NCBI GenBank assembly: GCA_938045545.1
Contig: CALIBN010000030.1
Coordinates: 1-37,359, forward strand
Length of the DNA stretch: 37,359 bases
Direction: 5' to 3'
Origin: an uncultured archaeon
GTDB lineage: Archaea; Thermoproteota; EX4484-205; JAAOZP01
In this document: one piece after another, positions 17,122 through 25,160 of the stretch
How positions within the stretch are numbered: the first letter of the stretch is position 1
Layout of the letters: each line of letters opens with the position of its first letter
Made by a program: the position numbers and the translations under genes
The notes under the pieces: model-generated
Database searches by the model: none
Told to the model about the DNA's origin: nothing
What the model saw: only the letters and a program-made list of their open reading frames with translations

Positions 17122-17649
17122 TTAAGTTATAAAGATTTCTTCTATTATGCCCTTCTCCTCCAGAAGCCTGGCTACATAGTAAGGTATGTTCACTAGGCAC
17201 CCGGCTGGGTAGGGCCCGTACTCCCTCCCGTCTTCCCCCACGAACCTGTCAATATTCTTTAAAACTATTGCTAGTGCCTTCTTATCCATGTTTTTAAAAG
17301 ACTGTGAAACGAAGCGTCTCAAGTCGAATTCCTCAGGGGCTGCGGTTAAAAACTTTGAAAGGCTGTTCAAATCCTGTCTCGCCATTTTTTCAAGGCTTTT
17401 AACGTTCAGCAACAGGCTTTTCATCAAACGTGTTTTAACAGCGTCTTCAAGAATGCTTTTAACAGCGCCATAATACCATTCCAACACCCCTCTCTTAATA
17501 GAAGTCTTATCGACCAGTTGAAGCTCACTTCTTATTGACGACAGAAGCTCTGTTAAAGACTCAATATCAGGGCTCGGGTAATCCTGCCTCTCCCTGTTCA
17601 ACCTCCAGGATTCCACCAGTTTCTTCAAAAAGATGCTATCTTCCGGCAT
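17122..17649 (-). CDS. GINS complex subunit (Gins51 type)
   Basis: 175-residue subunit of the archaeal GINS complex, which links MCM helicase, Cdc45/GAN and primase at the fork. A helical A domain comes first and a small beta-rich B domain with DGREYGPYPAGCLVNIP...ARLLEEKG at the C-terminus; A-then-B order identifies the Gins51 (Gins15) class. The ATG at 17649 (MPEDSIFLKKL) overlaps the end of priS by 14 nt. Upstream extension in the same frame reads into priS and is not conserved. Operon partners PriS and PriL fit a primosome role. Confidence 0.85.
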   Translation of the reverse strand: MPEDSIFLKKLVESWRLNRERQDYPSPDIESLTELLSSIRSELQLVDKTSIKRGVLEWYYGAVKSILEDAVKTRLMKSLLLNVKSLEKMARQDLNSLSKFLTAAPEEFDLRRFVSQSFKNMDKKALAIVLKNIDRFVGEDGREYGPYPAGCLVNIPYYVARLLEEKGIIEEIFIT

Positions 17650-18766
17650 ATTCCCCCAGCCCTTTGCATACAATATATACGGCAGCGTAAGCAGGCAGCT
17701 CAACCTCTTCATCCTTAAAAGGCCCGAAGGTTCTTCCTCCTAGTCTGAACCTGGGCGCTATCTTCACTTTTAAACAGGTTTCCTCATCGCCGAAAGCAAT
17801 AGCCTCCTCTAAGGGTTTGAAGGACGGTAAATCCTCAAGCCTGATTCTCCTCTTCACCATGCCGCTGCTACTGTTAATGCTTTCAGGCATCCTCATCAAC
17901 CTGTGCATGTCGATGGTTACAACAGGATCGATCCTCACCTTAAGCTCTTCGACGATGCCCTCAAGCATTTTTAAAACTGTTTCCCTCTTGCTGGTTTTAA
18001 GTTTCTCTACGGACCCAGCCTTTTCAAGAACCCTCATGTACACTCTTCTCTTAACCCCTTTTAAACTCACTCCTCCAATACTAACTCCCCTCTTTAAAAA
18101 ATTAAGCAGCTCCTTCTCATCCAATCCTTGAATCAAAAGGTAGTCTATAATCTCTCTCCTACCTTCTCCCGTTACGTTTAGAAAGTCTTCTTGATTTACA
18201 TGGACATGGTATCCTCTGTTTCCACTGTAGAAGACACGCATATTCTCGGGAGCTATTCCAAAGTCTTCCCTCAAAACATGGATCAGCTTTTCAGTCTCCC
18301 TAAGTGCTACGTTAAGCTGTTTTTCACTAACTAGTCTAACCAGCTCTGTGGGGGCACCGCACGATGGGCATCCGTCTCTCAACCCTATGCCGTACTGGTT
18401 GCATTTCTGACAGATCCAAGCTGATTCCTCTTCGCTAACAGCGGCAACCGACTCCGCATCTATGTCGAAGAAAAGCTCCGCATTAACGAGTTTCTTCTCA
18501 GACATATCCCTATTACAAGGGTCCTCATAGTTTGCGGCGGAAACATATATGTCGAGAGGTATTTCATTCAGGATGAACTCATGAAAATCCCTCAGACTGT
18601 TGAAACACTTGTGTCTAAACATTCCTTTTCCTTTCTCCAGGAAGAAGCCGAACTCCCTGCTTCTTATCGGCTCCGGCGGTACCAGTCTACTGATATTCTC
18701 GTAATAGTACTTGAAGAACTCTCTCTTAAGGAACTCTAGGCTCGTCTGCAACATTCTTCTCACCAT
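17636..18766 (-). CDS. priS: DNA primase small (catalytic) subunit PriS
   Basis: 376-residue catalytic primase of the archaeal/eukaryotic type. Metal-binding LFFDIDAE (DID at 101-103), a zinc knuckle with cysteines at about 119, 122, 133 and 136, the nucleotide-binding SGNRGYHVHV and the late DPVVTIDMHRLMRMPES with the third acidic ligand are all present. Overlaps priL by up to 41 nt; the ATG at 18766 or the one four codons later could initiate. Intact. Confidence 0.97.
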   Translation of the reverse strand: MVRRMLQTSLEFLKREFFKYYYENISRLVPPEPIRSREFGFFLEKGKGMFRHKCFNSLRDFHEFILNEIPLDIYVSAANYEDPCNRDMSEKKLVNAELFFDIDAESVAAVSEEESAWICQKCNQYGIGLRDGCPSCGAPTELVRLVSEKQLNVALRETEKLIHVLREDFGIAPENMRVFYSGNRGYHVHVNQEDFLNVTGEGRREIIDYLLIQGLDEKELLNFLKRGVSIGGVSLKGVKRRVYMRVLEKAGSVEKLKTSKRETVLKMLEGIVEELKVRIDPVVTIDMHRLMRMPESINSSSGMVKRRIRLEDLPSFKPLEEAIAFGDEETCLKVKIAPRFRLGGRTFGPFKDEEVELPAYAAVYIVCKGLGEYAGR

Positions 18767-19754
18767 ATCTTAAAGGATGCTTGATCCCTTTGCAGTACTC
18801 GTCGGGATAGCAGAGACCATTGGTGAGCATTGTCCTGCAGCTGGGCACAGAGTATTTTTTTCCTCCTCCCCGGATACCGGCCAAGTGTTCAACCTGGTAT
18901 TTAGTAACACTATACTTGTAGTCTGGCTGTTTCGAGAAGAATTCAATTATCTCATCAATATTTCTGCTTCTAGCGATCATGAAAGTTGCTACAACCAGCC
19001 TCTCGAAGTGTGAAGCATTCTCACCGTTCTCCATCCTCCTAATTATCCTGCCAATGCACGGGGGCGTATCCTCCCTCTCCCTTAAGGGGACACGGCTGGC
19101 TTTACCTGTTTCAAGCCTACTCCATACTCCAACTATTTCATCAGCCGCCCTCCTGAAGCTGTCGGGCACGGCTCCCGCCGGAACAGGCTCAAGAGTCTTT
19201 TCGTAAACATAATTATTCACCTCAACTTGGATAAGCCTCGCATACTCGGTTTTCCCCATCGAAACGTATCCATTATTAACAGCTCTGTTTACAAGCTTCC
19301 AGTGGGGCGCGTGAAAAGAGTACGCCAGCTTCAAATATGTTGGTATCTTAACCCTTATCGTGTTCTCGTCGTCCAGAACGCCTCCTACTCCCATTTTTTC
19401 TCCGATATAGAGCAGCGTCTCATCACTCTCGTTCAGCATCCTCCTGTAGGCACCCCTGCTTTCTCCAAGAGCATACATCCTCCTCACATACTCGTTCATA
19501 ATCATCGAAACAAGTATGATCGCTATCGGGAAGGACAGCATTTCCCTCACATAGTTCAGCTCGTCTAAAGCGGTTACCTTAACCTCCTTGAAAATAAGAG
19601 CGTTTTTAACCCTTTCGACAGCCCTTTTCAAGGCTGCTTCAGAGCCTGTTTTCTCCAGGCTTTCCAGCGACAGGTCGATGTTTCTAGATATGAATTCCCT
19701 AGTCTCCGGTAGAAACGGGTATCTCGCAGCCCTAAGGACGTTCTCACTCATCAT
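18726..19754 (-). CDS. priL: DNA primase large subunit PriL
   Basis: 342-residue iron-sulfur regulatory subunit of primase. The C-terminal domain shows the four cluster cysteines: PPCIGRII, then VPSCRTMLTNGLCYPDEYC with the expected spacing, ending in the GIKHPLRYG signature. The N-terminal half is helical. Start at the ATG pair 19754/19751. First gene of the minus-strand primase-GINS-ribosomal operon and divergent from PCNA. Confidence 0.96.
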   Translation of the reverse strand: MMSENVLRAARYPFLPETREFISRNIDLSLESLEKTGSEAALKRAVERVKNALIFKEVKVTALDELNYVREMLSFPIAIILVSMIMNEYVRRMYALGESRGAYRRMLNESDETLLYIGEKMGVGGVLDDENTIRVKIPTYLKLAYSFHAPHWKLVNRAVNNGYVSMGKTEYARLIQVEVNNYVYEKTLEPVPAGAVPDSFRRAADEIVGVWSRLETGKASRVPLREREDTPPCIGRIIRRMENGENASHFERLVVATFMIARSRNIDEIIEFFSKQPDYKYSVTKYQVEHLAGIRGGGKKYSVPSCRTMLTNGLCYPDEYCKGIKHPLRYGEKNVADEPRVP

Positions 19755-19830
19755 TTTTCAAAGCCTTCTCTAATATCGTCTCTCCGTGAAACTTTATTAA
19801 CATTAAGGTTCGAAACTTCTTAGAAGCAAG

Positions 19831-19838
19831 CTATATAA
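19831..19838 (+). promoter_or_regulatory. TATA element of the PCNA gene
   Basis: CTATATAA lies 32 nt before the ATG at 19868, predicting a leader of about 5-8 nt. The region is shared with the divergent primase operon. Confidence 0.5.
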
Positions 19839-19867
19839 GGGGTCCTCTAAGCTATTAATAACCAGTC

Positions 19868-20638
19868 ATGTCGTCTCCAAGCATCCTCGCAAGGCTCGTG
19901 ATAAACGACGCCAGGGTTATTCGCAAGGCCCTTAGGGCAACTGCCTCCCTGATAGATGAGGCGCCAGTTAAGATTAGTGACGAGGGCCTATCCATAAGGG
20001 CTCTCGACCTGGCGGAAGTTTCGATGATCGACCTAGTGCTTTCGAAAGAGGCTTTCGAAACATTCGATTTCAAAAAGCCTCTGAAGGCGAATATACGTTT
20101 AAGCGACGTGCTGAACCTTCTTAAGTTCGAGGCTAAGTCTGAAAGGCTGGAGATGTCTTTCACGGAGGACAGGGTAAGCTTTAAAGTTAGCAACGATTTC
20201 ACGAGGATCTTCACAATCCCCGTTTTCTTCTCCGAGGATAAGGATCTGCCTCTTCCAAAGGTTTCTCTTGGAAACTCTTTCGAGACAAAGGTGTCGACTA
20301 TAAAACATCTGCTTGACAGCGGGAAACATATTTCAGACTATGTTTCGATAAGCGTGGAGAACAATGCTGTCGTGCTCTCCGCAAGAGGGGAAATCTCAGA
20401 GTACCAGGTTATCCTTAAGGCTGAAGAAGGAAACCTCATAAACCCGGTTTTAAAAGAGGGTTCAAAAGCGTCTTACGACCTTAAAAGGCTTGGCAGCATA
20501 GTTTCCTCCCTACTCTTCGGCGAAAACATGAAGCTAGAGTTCGACACGGATCTCCCCATGAAGATAACTCAGATCATTGAGGAGGTGCCGAACAGCACGG
20601 TAACCTTCTTCATCGCCCCCAGGATGGAAAAGGGCTAA
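19868..20638 (+). CDS. pcn: DNA sliding clamp PCNA
   Basis: 256-residue sliding clamp that tethers polymerase B/D, ligase, Fen1 and probably Hef to DNA. The two-domain fold is recognisable from LVINDARVIRKALRATASLI, the conserved LSIRALDLAEVSMIDLVL, the interdomain segment DKDLPLPKVSL and the terminal STVTFFIAPRMEKG. Length is standard and the frame is intact. Only one PCNA is seen here; crenarchaea usually carry several. Confidence 0.97.
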   Translation: MSSPSILARLVINDARVIRKALRATASLIDEAPVKISDEGLSIRALDLAEVSMIDLVLSKEAFETFDFKKPLKANIRLSDVLNLLKFEAKSERLEMSFTEDRVSFKVSNDFTRIFTIPVFFSEDKDLPLPKVSLGNSFETKVSTIKHLLDSGKHISDYVSISVENNAVVLSARGEISEYQVILKAEEGNLINPVLKEGSKASYDLKRLGSIVSSLLFGENMKLEFDTDLPMKITQIIEEVPNSTVTFFIAPRMEKG

Positions 20639-20644
20639 CCTTCC

Positions 20645-20974
20645 CTAAGAGTATTCTCTCCAAGTATAGCCGCATTTGGTGCATTTGAAAAACTGGGTTG
20701 CGCTTTCATCCGCACCCCTAGTCTGCGTTATCCACCAGTACGCCTCTTTATTCTTACACTTCGGGCAGACAGCAATAGTAATGGGCAGCGGGTTAAGATC
20801 CGTGGTCTTCCTAACCACTTTTATAGCGCCGTCTCTACGCGCCGTCTCAACGCTTCTCTCAACAACATGTGCACGCTCCTCGTAGCCGCATTTAGGGCAA
20901 GAGTACAGCAGGCTATCCTTACCTCTTTTTATCTGAAGCTTAGTACCGCATTTCGGGCAGAACCTTATCTGCAT
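20645..20974 (-). CDS. tfs: Transcription factor S (TFIIS/RPB9-like)
   Basis: 109-residue RNA-cleavage stimulatory factor. N-terminal zinc ribbon FCPKCGTKL...YSCPKCGY and C-terminal ribbon VCPKCKNKEAYWW...FKCTKCGYTWREYS are present, as is the acidic hairpin tip RGADES that reaches the polymerase active site. I chose the ATG at 20974 (MQIRFCPKCG); the 27-residue upstream extension is not conserved. It converges on PCNA with a few bases between and follows RpoL. Confidence 0.95.
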   Translation of the reverse strand: MQIRFCPKCGTKLQIKRGKDSLLYSCPKCGYEERAHVVERSVETARRDGAIKVVRKTTDLNPLPITIAVCPKCKNKEAYWWITQTRGADESATQFFKCTKCGYTWREYS

Positions 20975-21029
20975 AGGGGTTCTAATTGGGTGAACTGCCT
21001 CATTATAAATGTTACTGATACGCTTAGAA

Positions 21030-21311
21030 CTAGGTTTTCCCAGCAGCCTTGTCAAGCTTTTCCCTTAGAGACTCCAAGTCTTCGATCAAACCCCTGATTG
21101 CCTCTAAAAGAAGCTCCCCAGCATCTCCTTCCCCAGCATTTACGTAAAGCGTTGCATCCTGTTTAAGGGGATGCTCCATCCTGTAAGCAGAGTATCCTTC
21201 AACCAGCTTCGCGTTCAAATAGCTCGTTAAAAGGTTTAGCACAGTATGGGTCTCTCCATATATCTCCAGCTCTATGCTGCCCCTCCCAACCCTTCTATAA
21301 ACTACTCTCAT
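21030..21311 (-). CDS. rpo11: RNA polymerase subunit L (Rpo11)
   Basis: 93-residue RPB11/AC19-type assembly subunit that pairs with Rpo3. ETHTVLNLLTSYLNAKLVEG and SAYRMEHPLKQDATLYVNAG are the family's dimerisation core. The start ATG shares bases with the Csl4 stop (ATGA overlap), so translation is probably coupled. Complete. Confidence 0.94.
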   Translation of the reverse strand: MRVVYRRVGRGSIELEIYGETHTVLNLLTSYLNAKLVEGYSAYRMEHPLKQDATLYVNAGEGDAGELLLEAIRGLIEDLESLREKLDKAAGKT

Positions 21312-21898
21312 ACTCTAGCCACCAGCCGTTCAATCTGCTCATTGTAGAAAACGCTAAGCTTCCTGTTCTCCCTTGTCCTGCAGGAGGGGCAGGTCAAGTA
21401 TTTCTTGAAAAGCACCAAGGGGCTTCCGCAATTGCCGCAGTAAGCCTTAACCACACCGTATTCCTTGGCTGACAAATCTATCAGGTTCACGTTAACGGTC
21501 GACATTACTTCACCGTAAATGAGGTCGTTCTCCCTAACATAGTTTCTCAGGCTTCCGGTTCTGAAGCGAGGATAGCTTCTTCCAAAGCTCTCCCTACCTA
21601 CGAGACCAGTATACTCGTAGCTTAACCTATTCCCATTCACGTAAAATATTCTAACGTTAGCATAGTGGCTTGAAAAACCCGTCACGCTCCCGATTATCTT
21701 GAAACCGGGTTTAGGCACGAGAAGAGGCTTAAGCTCAACAACCTCCAGCATCCGCCTGTTTCTGTCGACACTGACTCTTCCAATCCTGCTCGAATATATT
21801 ACCCCGTCTTTCTCAAATGTTCCGTCTCCCGGGAAAAACTCCTCCAAGGTTGCGAGAGGCTCTCCGACGAGTACGAGCCTACTCGGACTCTCCCTCAT
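21308..21898 (-). CDS. csl4: Exosome RNA-binding subunit Csl4
   Basis: 196-residue cap subunit of the archaeal exosome. N-terminal segment with LVLVGEPLATLEEFFPGDGTF, a central S1 domain (GSVTGFSSHYANVRIFY ... RENDLIYGEVMST) and a C-terminal zinc ribbon (YCGNCGSPL...LTCPSC). I prefer the ATG at 21898 to the TTG before it. It overlaps the end of the L10e gene by about 20 nt. Confidence 0.94.
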   Translation of the reverse strand: MRESPSRLVLVGEPLATLEEFFPGDGTFEKDGVIYSSRIGRVSVDRNRRMLEVVELKPLLVPKPGFKIIGSVTGFSSHYANVRIFYVNGNRLSYEYTGLVGRESFGRSYPRFRTGSLRNYVRENDLIYGEVMSTVNVNLIDLSAKEYGVVKAYCGNCGSPLVLFKKYLTCPSCRTRENRKLSVFYNEQIERLVARV

Positions 21899-22373
21899 CA
21901 ACCTCGTCCCCTCTCTTCACAACTTCTTTCTCAATAAAAGTTTCAACAGGGATTTTAGAGGAAGCTGTCTTAAGGCTTTTCTTAACGATGTTTTCATGCC
22001 GAAGGCTTGAGAAAACCTCCATAACGGGTTCACCCGCATCTATCTTAGCGGCAAGCGTAGTAGGCTTCCCATAGGCTTTCTTCATACCCTTGCTAAGCCT
22101 ATCTGCACCAGCCATAGTCAGCATCTTGTGCTCTCTTAAAACAACATGAGGATACGGGATCAGCCTGAGAAGATAACCGGCTTCACCCAGCTCTGTCTCA
22201 AGAATCTTGTTGGCGGCGACACGGGCTGCTTCAAGAGCCTCCTGCTTTATCAAGGCCGGCTTCTTAACCCTGAGCCGGAAGACAGCTTCAAAATCCTCAG
22301 CCTTACCCAGTTTAAACTTGCTCACCCTAACCTGGGGTATTCTAGATATGTATTCCTTCCTAGTGTAAGGCAT
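21879..22373 (-). CDS. rpl10e: Ribosomal protein L10e (uL16)
   Basis: About 164 residues. The core PYTRKEYISRIPQVRVSKF, QEALEAARVAANK, YPHVVLREHKMLTMAGADRL and AYGKPTTLAAKI matches archaeal L10e, which sits near the A and P sites. The usual N-terminal block with a (K/R)PxRCYR motif is missing: the frame has a stop four codons before the ATG at 22373, and a TTG at 22382 adds only three residues. A TATA-like ctttttaaac around 22421-22431 fits a start here. The C-terminus has an acidic tail. Either a lineage-specific shortened N-terminus or an annotation puzzle. Confidence 0.88.
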   Translation of the reverse strand: MPYTRKEYISRIPQVRVSKFKLGKAEDFEAVFRLRVKKPALIKQEALEAARVAANKILETELGEAGYLLRLIPYPHVVLREHKMLTMAGADRLSKGMKKAYGKPTTLAAKIDAGEPVMEVFSSLRHENIVKKSLKTASSKIPVETFIEKEVVKRGDEVDEGESE

Positions 22374-22483
22374 CTGCTTCAACTTTTATCCTGACCCTTC
22401 CGCTTGTCTTCCAGCAGGCCGGTTTAAAAAGCTTCCCCTTCCAGTAGAAGATAAAAGGCGCGGCAGGAGTAAATACCTTAATC

Positions 22484-23224
22484 TTGGATATAGGCGAGAA
22501 ATACTGCATCGTACTGGTTGGGCCGAAGTATCCGGTGAACGTTGGGCTCGTCGCAAGGACGATGATGAACTTCTCCTTCAGGAGACTGGTTTTAGTCTCC
22601 CCTGGAAAAGAGGTTTTAGAATCTTCAAGGCTTTATGCTGCCCACGGTGCAGCAATAATCGAAAAACAGCTGGTTTACGAGGATCTCTCGCAGGCCCTGC
22701 GAGAGTTGAAGCCCTCCGTAAGCATAGGAACCTCCGGCAGAAAAGCCTCTAAAAGCGTTCTACGCCAGTATGTTTCCCCCAGGGAGATGGTTGAACTATG
22801 CAGACCGTTAGAGGGAAGAGTATTCCTAGTGTTCGGCAGGGAAGACATTGGGCTTAAAAACGAGGAGCTCTCTCAGCTAGACTATGTTGTTCACATACCT
22901 GCTTCAAGCAAGTACAGCGTGTTGAACCTCGCCGTCTCCGCCTCAATACTGATGTACGAGGTTTACATGGGCTCGGCGGCAAATGTTAAGCCTCTAAGGA
23001 GGCCGGCCAGCAGGGAGATAGTAAACAGGATTTATGTTGAAACCCAGAACATTTTCTCCACTTTAAACCTGCCTGAGGTTAAGAAGAACGTTGTGCTCAG
23101 GTCCCTGAGGAACGTTATTGGGCGTTCCGCCCCCTCTGCAAAAGAAGCTGGCAGCATCCTCTGGCTTCTCAGAAAAATAAGGCTGGGAATAGAGGCTTTG
23201 AAAAGGGATCAGGGAGAAAGATAG
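22484..23224 (+). CDS. trmJ: TrmJ-like SPOUT RNA methyltransferase
   Basis: 246-residue SpoU/TrmH-class enzyme; the archaeal TrmJ group methylates the ribose of position 32 in the tRNA anticodon loop. Motif 1 PVNVGLVARTMMNF (N..G...R), motif 2 VFGREDIGLKNEEL and motif 3 LNLAVSASILMYE form the trefoil-knot SAM site. The C-terminal helical extension (RKIRLGIEALKRDQ) is usual for TrmJ. The start is a TTG at 22484; no ATG exists before motif 1. Position 32 specificity is inferred from the subfamily. Confidence 0.88.
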   Translation: MDIGEKYCIVLVGPKYPVNVGLVARTMMNFSFRRLVLVSPGKEVLESSRLYAAHGAAIIEKQLVYEDLSQALRELKPSVSIGTSGRKASKSVLRQYVSPREMVELCRPLEGRVFLVFGREDIGLKNEELSQLDYVVHIPASSKYSVLNLAVSASILMYEVYMGSAANVKPLRRPASREIVNRIYVETQNIFSTLNLPEVKKNVVLRSLRNVIGRSAPSAKEAGSILWLLRKIRLGIEALKRDQGER

Positions 23225-23713
23225 CTTTAAAGAGGTAAAAACATCGTAAACCGAGCCTTATAAAGCATCGCGCACCTCCAATGGATGAGTAACGAAGAGG
23301 ATTAGGGGAGGCGTTGAAACCGGCTAGGGCATAACTAAAGTTTTCGGGGAGCTTAATGTTTCCAGAAAGGTTGGCTTCTCCTCTAAGAATAGGTGTGACA
23401 GGCTTAAGCCAACAACCAGATTACCTCAGCTAACCCTAGTATTCACCCACATCGTGGTCACGGTGGAGAAGAGTAGCAGCCAGCGGGGTTAAAAAACCTT
23501 TGAAATTGCTAGAATTTCTAATTAAGTAAATTCCCATGTCCTTTCTAGGTATGGTTTTATAGGTCTTGACGAAATGAAATAGATATGGAGATGGCTTGCT
23601 TTGATGTGAAGAGGACAAATCACTCTTCTTCATCCGTTACTCCTCTCCCAAACGGGTTTTTAAGCATAGTTGCAACAAAAGATTTATTTGCCTTCAAAAT
23701 CTCCTTCATCCGA
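23225..23713. other. 489-bp non-coding stretch before tRNA-Asp, with a possible small RNA
   Basis: No convincing protein gene on either strand; the open frames present are short and without family features. A plus-strand TATA element (CTTATAAAG, about 23258-23266) could start a transcript near 23286. That transcript would contain a 10-bp pairing between 23302-23311 and about 23376-23386, and a perfect GGCTTAAGCC palindrome at 23401-23410. Another imperfect hairpin lies near 23605-23632. I do not recognise RNase P, SRP or a box C/D guide here. Confidence 0.3.
23681..23689 (+). promoter_or_regulatory. TATA element of tRNA-Asp
   Basis: GATTTATTT centred 29 nt before the first base of tRNA-Asp; the same spacing is seen for tRNA-Lys (31 nt), which supports both calls. 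Confidence 0.4.
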
Positions 23714-23824
23714 GCCCTGGTGGTGTAAAGGTTAGCATTGGAGGCTGTCACCCTCCCGATCCGGGTTCGAAAGCACTGGCACGCGATAAAGCGCTAAAAA
23801 GTGCCGATATTCCCGGCCAGGGCG
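23714..23824 (+). tRNA. tRNA-Asp(GTC) with T-loop intron
   Basis: Acceptor GCCCTGG/CCAGGGC pairs perfectly; the D arm is GTGT..GCAT, the anticodon arm GGAGG-CTGTCAC-CCTCC gives anticodon GTC, the variable loop is CGAT and the T stem is CCGGG/CCCGG. The T loop is interrupted by 39 nt (23772-23810); removing it restores the standard TTCGAAT loop. Discriminator G at 23824; CCA is not encoded. Confidence 0.94.
23772..23810 (+). other. Intron in tRNA-Asp, position 59/60
   Basis: 39-nt intron. The precursor folds as a bulge-helix-bulge: T-stem CCGGG/CCCGG outside, central helix TTCG/CGAT (three pairs plus U-U), 3-nt bulges AAA and ATT, and inner helix GCACT/AGTGC. Cutting after the second base of each bulge gives the expected mature T loop. 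Confidence 0.88.
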
Positions 23825-23864
23825 TATATTTTCTAAATATTTATAAACATTTATAGTTCTATAG

Positions 23865-23895
23865 CCAATTCGCGTTATAGTTTAAACGGAATTGG
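23865..23895 (-). terminator. Strong hairpin downstream of sufB
   Basis: CCAATTC-(G)-CGTT-ATAGTTTA-AACG-GAATTGG: eleven base pairs with one bulged G and an 8-nt loop, about 60 nt past the sufB stop. It could end or stabilise the 3' end of the suf transcript. No T-run clearly follows in the minus direction, so termination is a guess. Confidence 0.35.
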
Positions 23896-23954
23896 GGTTT
23901 GAGTGCAGCTAAATTTTTGATGCGCTAACTTGTTGAGGCGGATAAGGAAACTAA

Positions 23955-25160
23955 TTAGAGTGAGGCCGCTATGTTGTCCAAGATGCTTTCAAGATACTTG
24001 GCTAGGTTTTCAGGAAGGCCTGTGAGCTCAACGCTTAGGAAGCCTCTCACTATTATTGATCTGGCTTCTTCCTCGGTGAATCCTCTAGCCATAAGGTATA
24101 GGAGCTCCTCTTCTGCTATTCTGCCTATGGCGGCTTCATGCGTCAACTGAACATCCTGTACTCTCGCCTCCAACTCAGGCACGGTGTCTATCCTAGACTC
24201 GTTTGACAGTAATAGTCCTCTGCATTCTACGTGTCCCTTAACGCTTGGAGCCTTGCCGGCGACTCTGGCTCTGGCGACGGTTACGCTCTTGTCGAAGCCT
24301 ATTGTTCTGGAAAGTATTTCGCCTGAGCATGCCGGGGCGCCTAGTTCCAGGGTGCCGCCCACGTCTATCTGAGACGTTCCTCTGCTTATTATGATTGACG
24401 ACAGGTGGGCTCTGCTCCTGTTTCCGTTTAGACGAGCCGCCGGCTGCGTTTGGAGAGATGCTACCGGTGAAGTGTTTATGTAGTGGCTTATGAAGACGCC
24501 GCCTTCCTCGACGTGGGCTACTGTCCTGGGCCTGACGTGAATAGCTTTACCCCAGCTGTGGATCATTGTGAAAGTCAGGGTGCTGCCTTTCTTCAGGTAG
24601 AACTCGGATATTCCGATGTGGAGGCCAGCCTCCTCCCTCATGGCGGTGCACCCCGTTATAACGTGCAGCTTAGAGTTCTCGCCGACCACCACTATGTTGT
24701 GTGGAGCCTGAATCAGGCCCGGTGTCTTTAAAAGGAGGCATGCTTGAACAGGCGTTTCAATATTAACCCCGTCTTCAACCTTTATGAAGTATCCTTCTTT
24801 CTCCCCTAGGAATGCTGCGGCAGTATACTTGTCAGTATTGACTGAAACAGCCTTCCAATAATAGTTCAGGTTTTCAGATTCTTTAAGAGCCTCGCTCAAC
24901 GGCTTAACCGTCAGCCCGCTCCGCCTGGCTGAAGCATAGACTGCCCTGTTATCCACCTGGTAGTAGCTTCCAGACCTGTTTCTCTCTCTCAAGTCTATTC
25001 CCACGGATTCCAGAAGCCTCTCGGAGCCTTCAACCCCTATTGCAAAGCCTGTTCCAAGCTTGAAAACTGAAAGATCCAGGTCTAACCCGTGGGGAGCCGG
25101 TTTCGTCAACGCGTCTTCAGCCTTAGGCTTAAGAATCCTCCTAGCCTCCTCCAGGTTCAA
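23955..25160 (-). CDS. sufB: Fe-S cluster assembly scaffold, SufB/SufD family
   Basis: 401-residue SufBD protein that forms the scaffold for Fe-S assembly together with SufC. The right-handed beta-helix core is recognisable from KLHVITGCTAMREEAGLHIG, FTMIHSWG and GTLELGAPACSGEI; the C-terminal signature HVECRGLLLSNESRIDTVPEL and VQLTHEAAIGRI supply the conserved Cys and His; the tail ARGFTEEEARSIIVRGFL is typical. The start TTG at 25160 overlaps the sufC stop (TTGA). Only one SufBD gene accompanies sufC, so this is the minimal two-gene arrangement found in many archaea. Confidence 0.93.
   Translation of the reverse strand: MNLEEARRILKPKAEDALTKPAPHGLDLDLSVFKLGTGFAIGVEGSERLLESVGIDLRERNRSGSYYQVDNRAVYASARRSGLTVKPLSEALKESENLNYYWKAVSVNTDKYTAAAFLGEKEGYFIKVEDGVNIETPVQACLLLKTPGLIQAPHNIVVVGENSKLHVITGCTAMREEAGLHIGISEFYLKKGSTLTFTMIHSWGKAIHVRPRTVAHVEEGGVFISHYINTSPVASLQTQPAARLNGNRSRAHLSSIIISRGTSQIDVGGTLELGAPACSGEILSRTIGFDKSVTVARARVAGKAPSVKGHVECRGLLLSNESRIDTVPELEARVQDVQLTHEAAIGRIAEEELLYLMARGFTEEEARSIIVRGFLSVELTGLPENLAKYLESILDNIAASL

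Noticed and set aside
22355..22501. Minus-strand 49-codon frame with the sense-looking IKVFTPAAPFIFYWKGKLF
   Set aside because: It overlaps both the TrmJ start and the L10e start, contains the predicted L10e TATA element, and matches no family I know; the flanking genes explain the region.
23436..23633. 65-codon minus-strand frame in the gap before tRNA-Asp
   Set aside because: Low-complexity composition without domain features; the gap is better described as non-coding.
23225..23713. RNase P RNA or SRP RNA
   Set aside because: The conserved elements of either RNA (for example the ACAGAAN3GGCTTA block or the SRP helix 8 loop) were not found.
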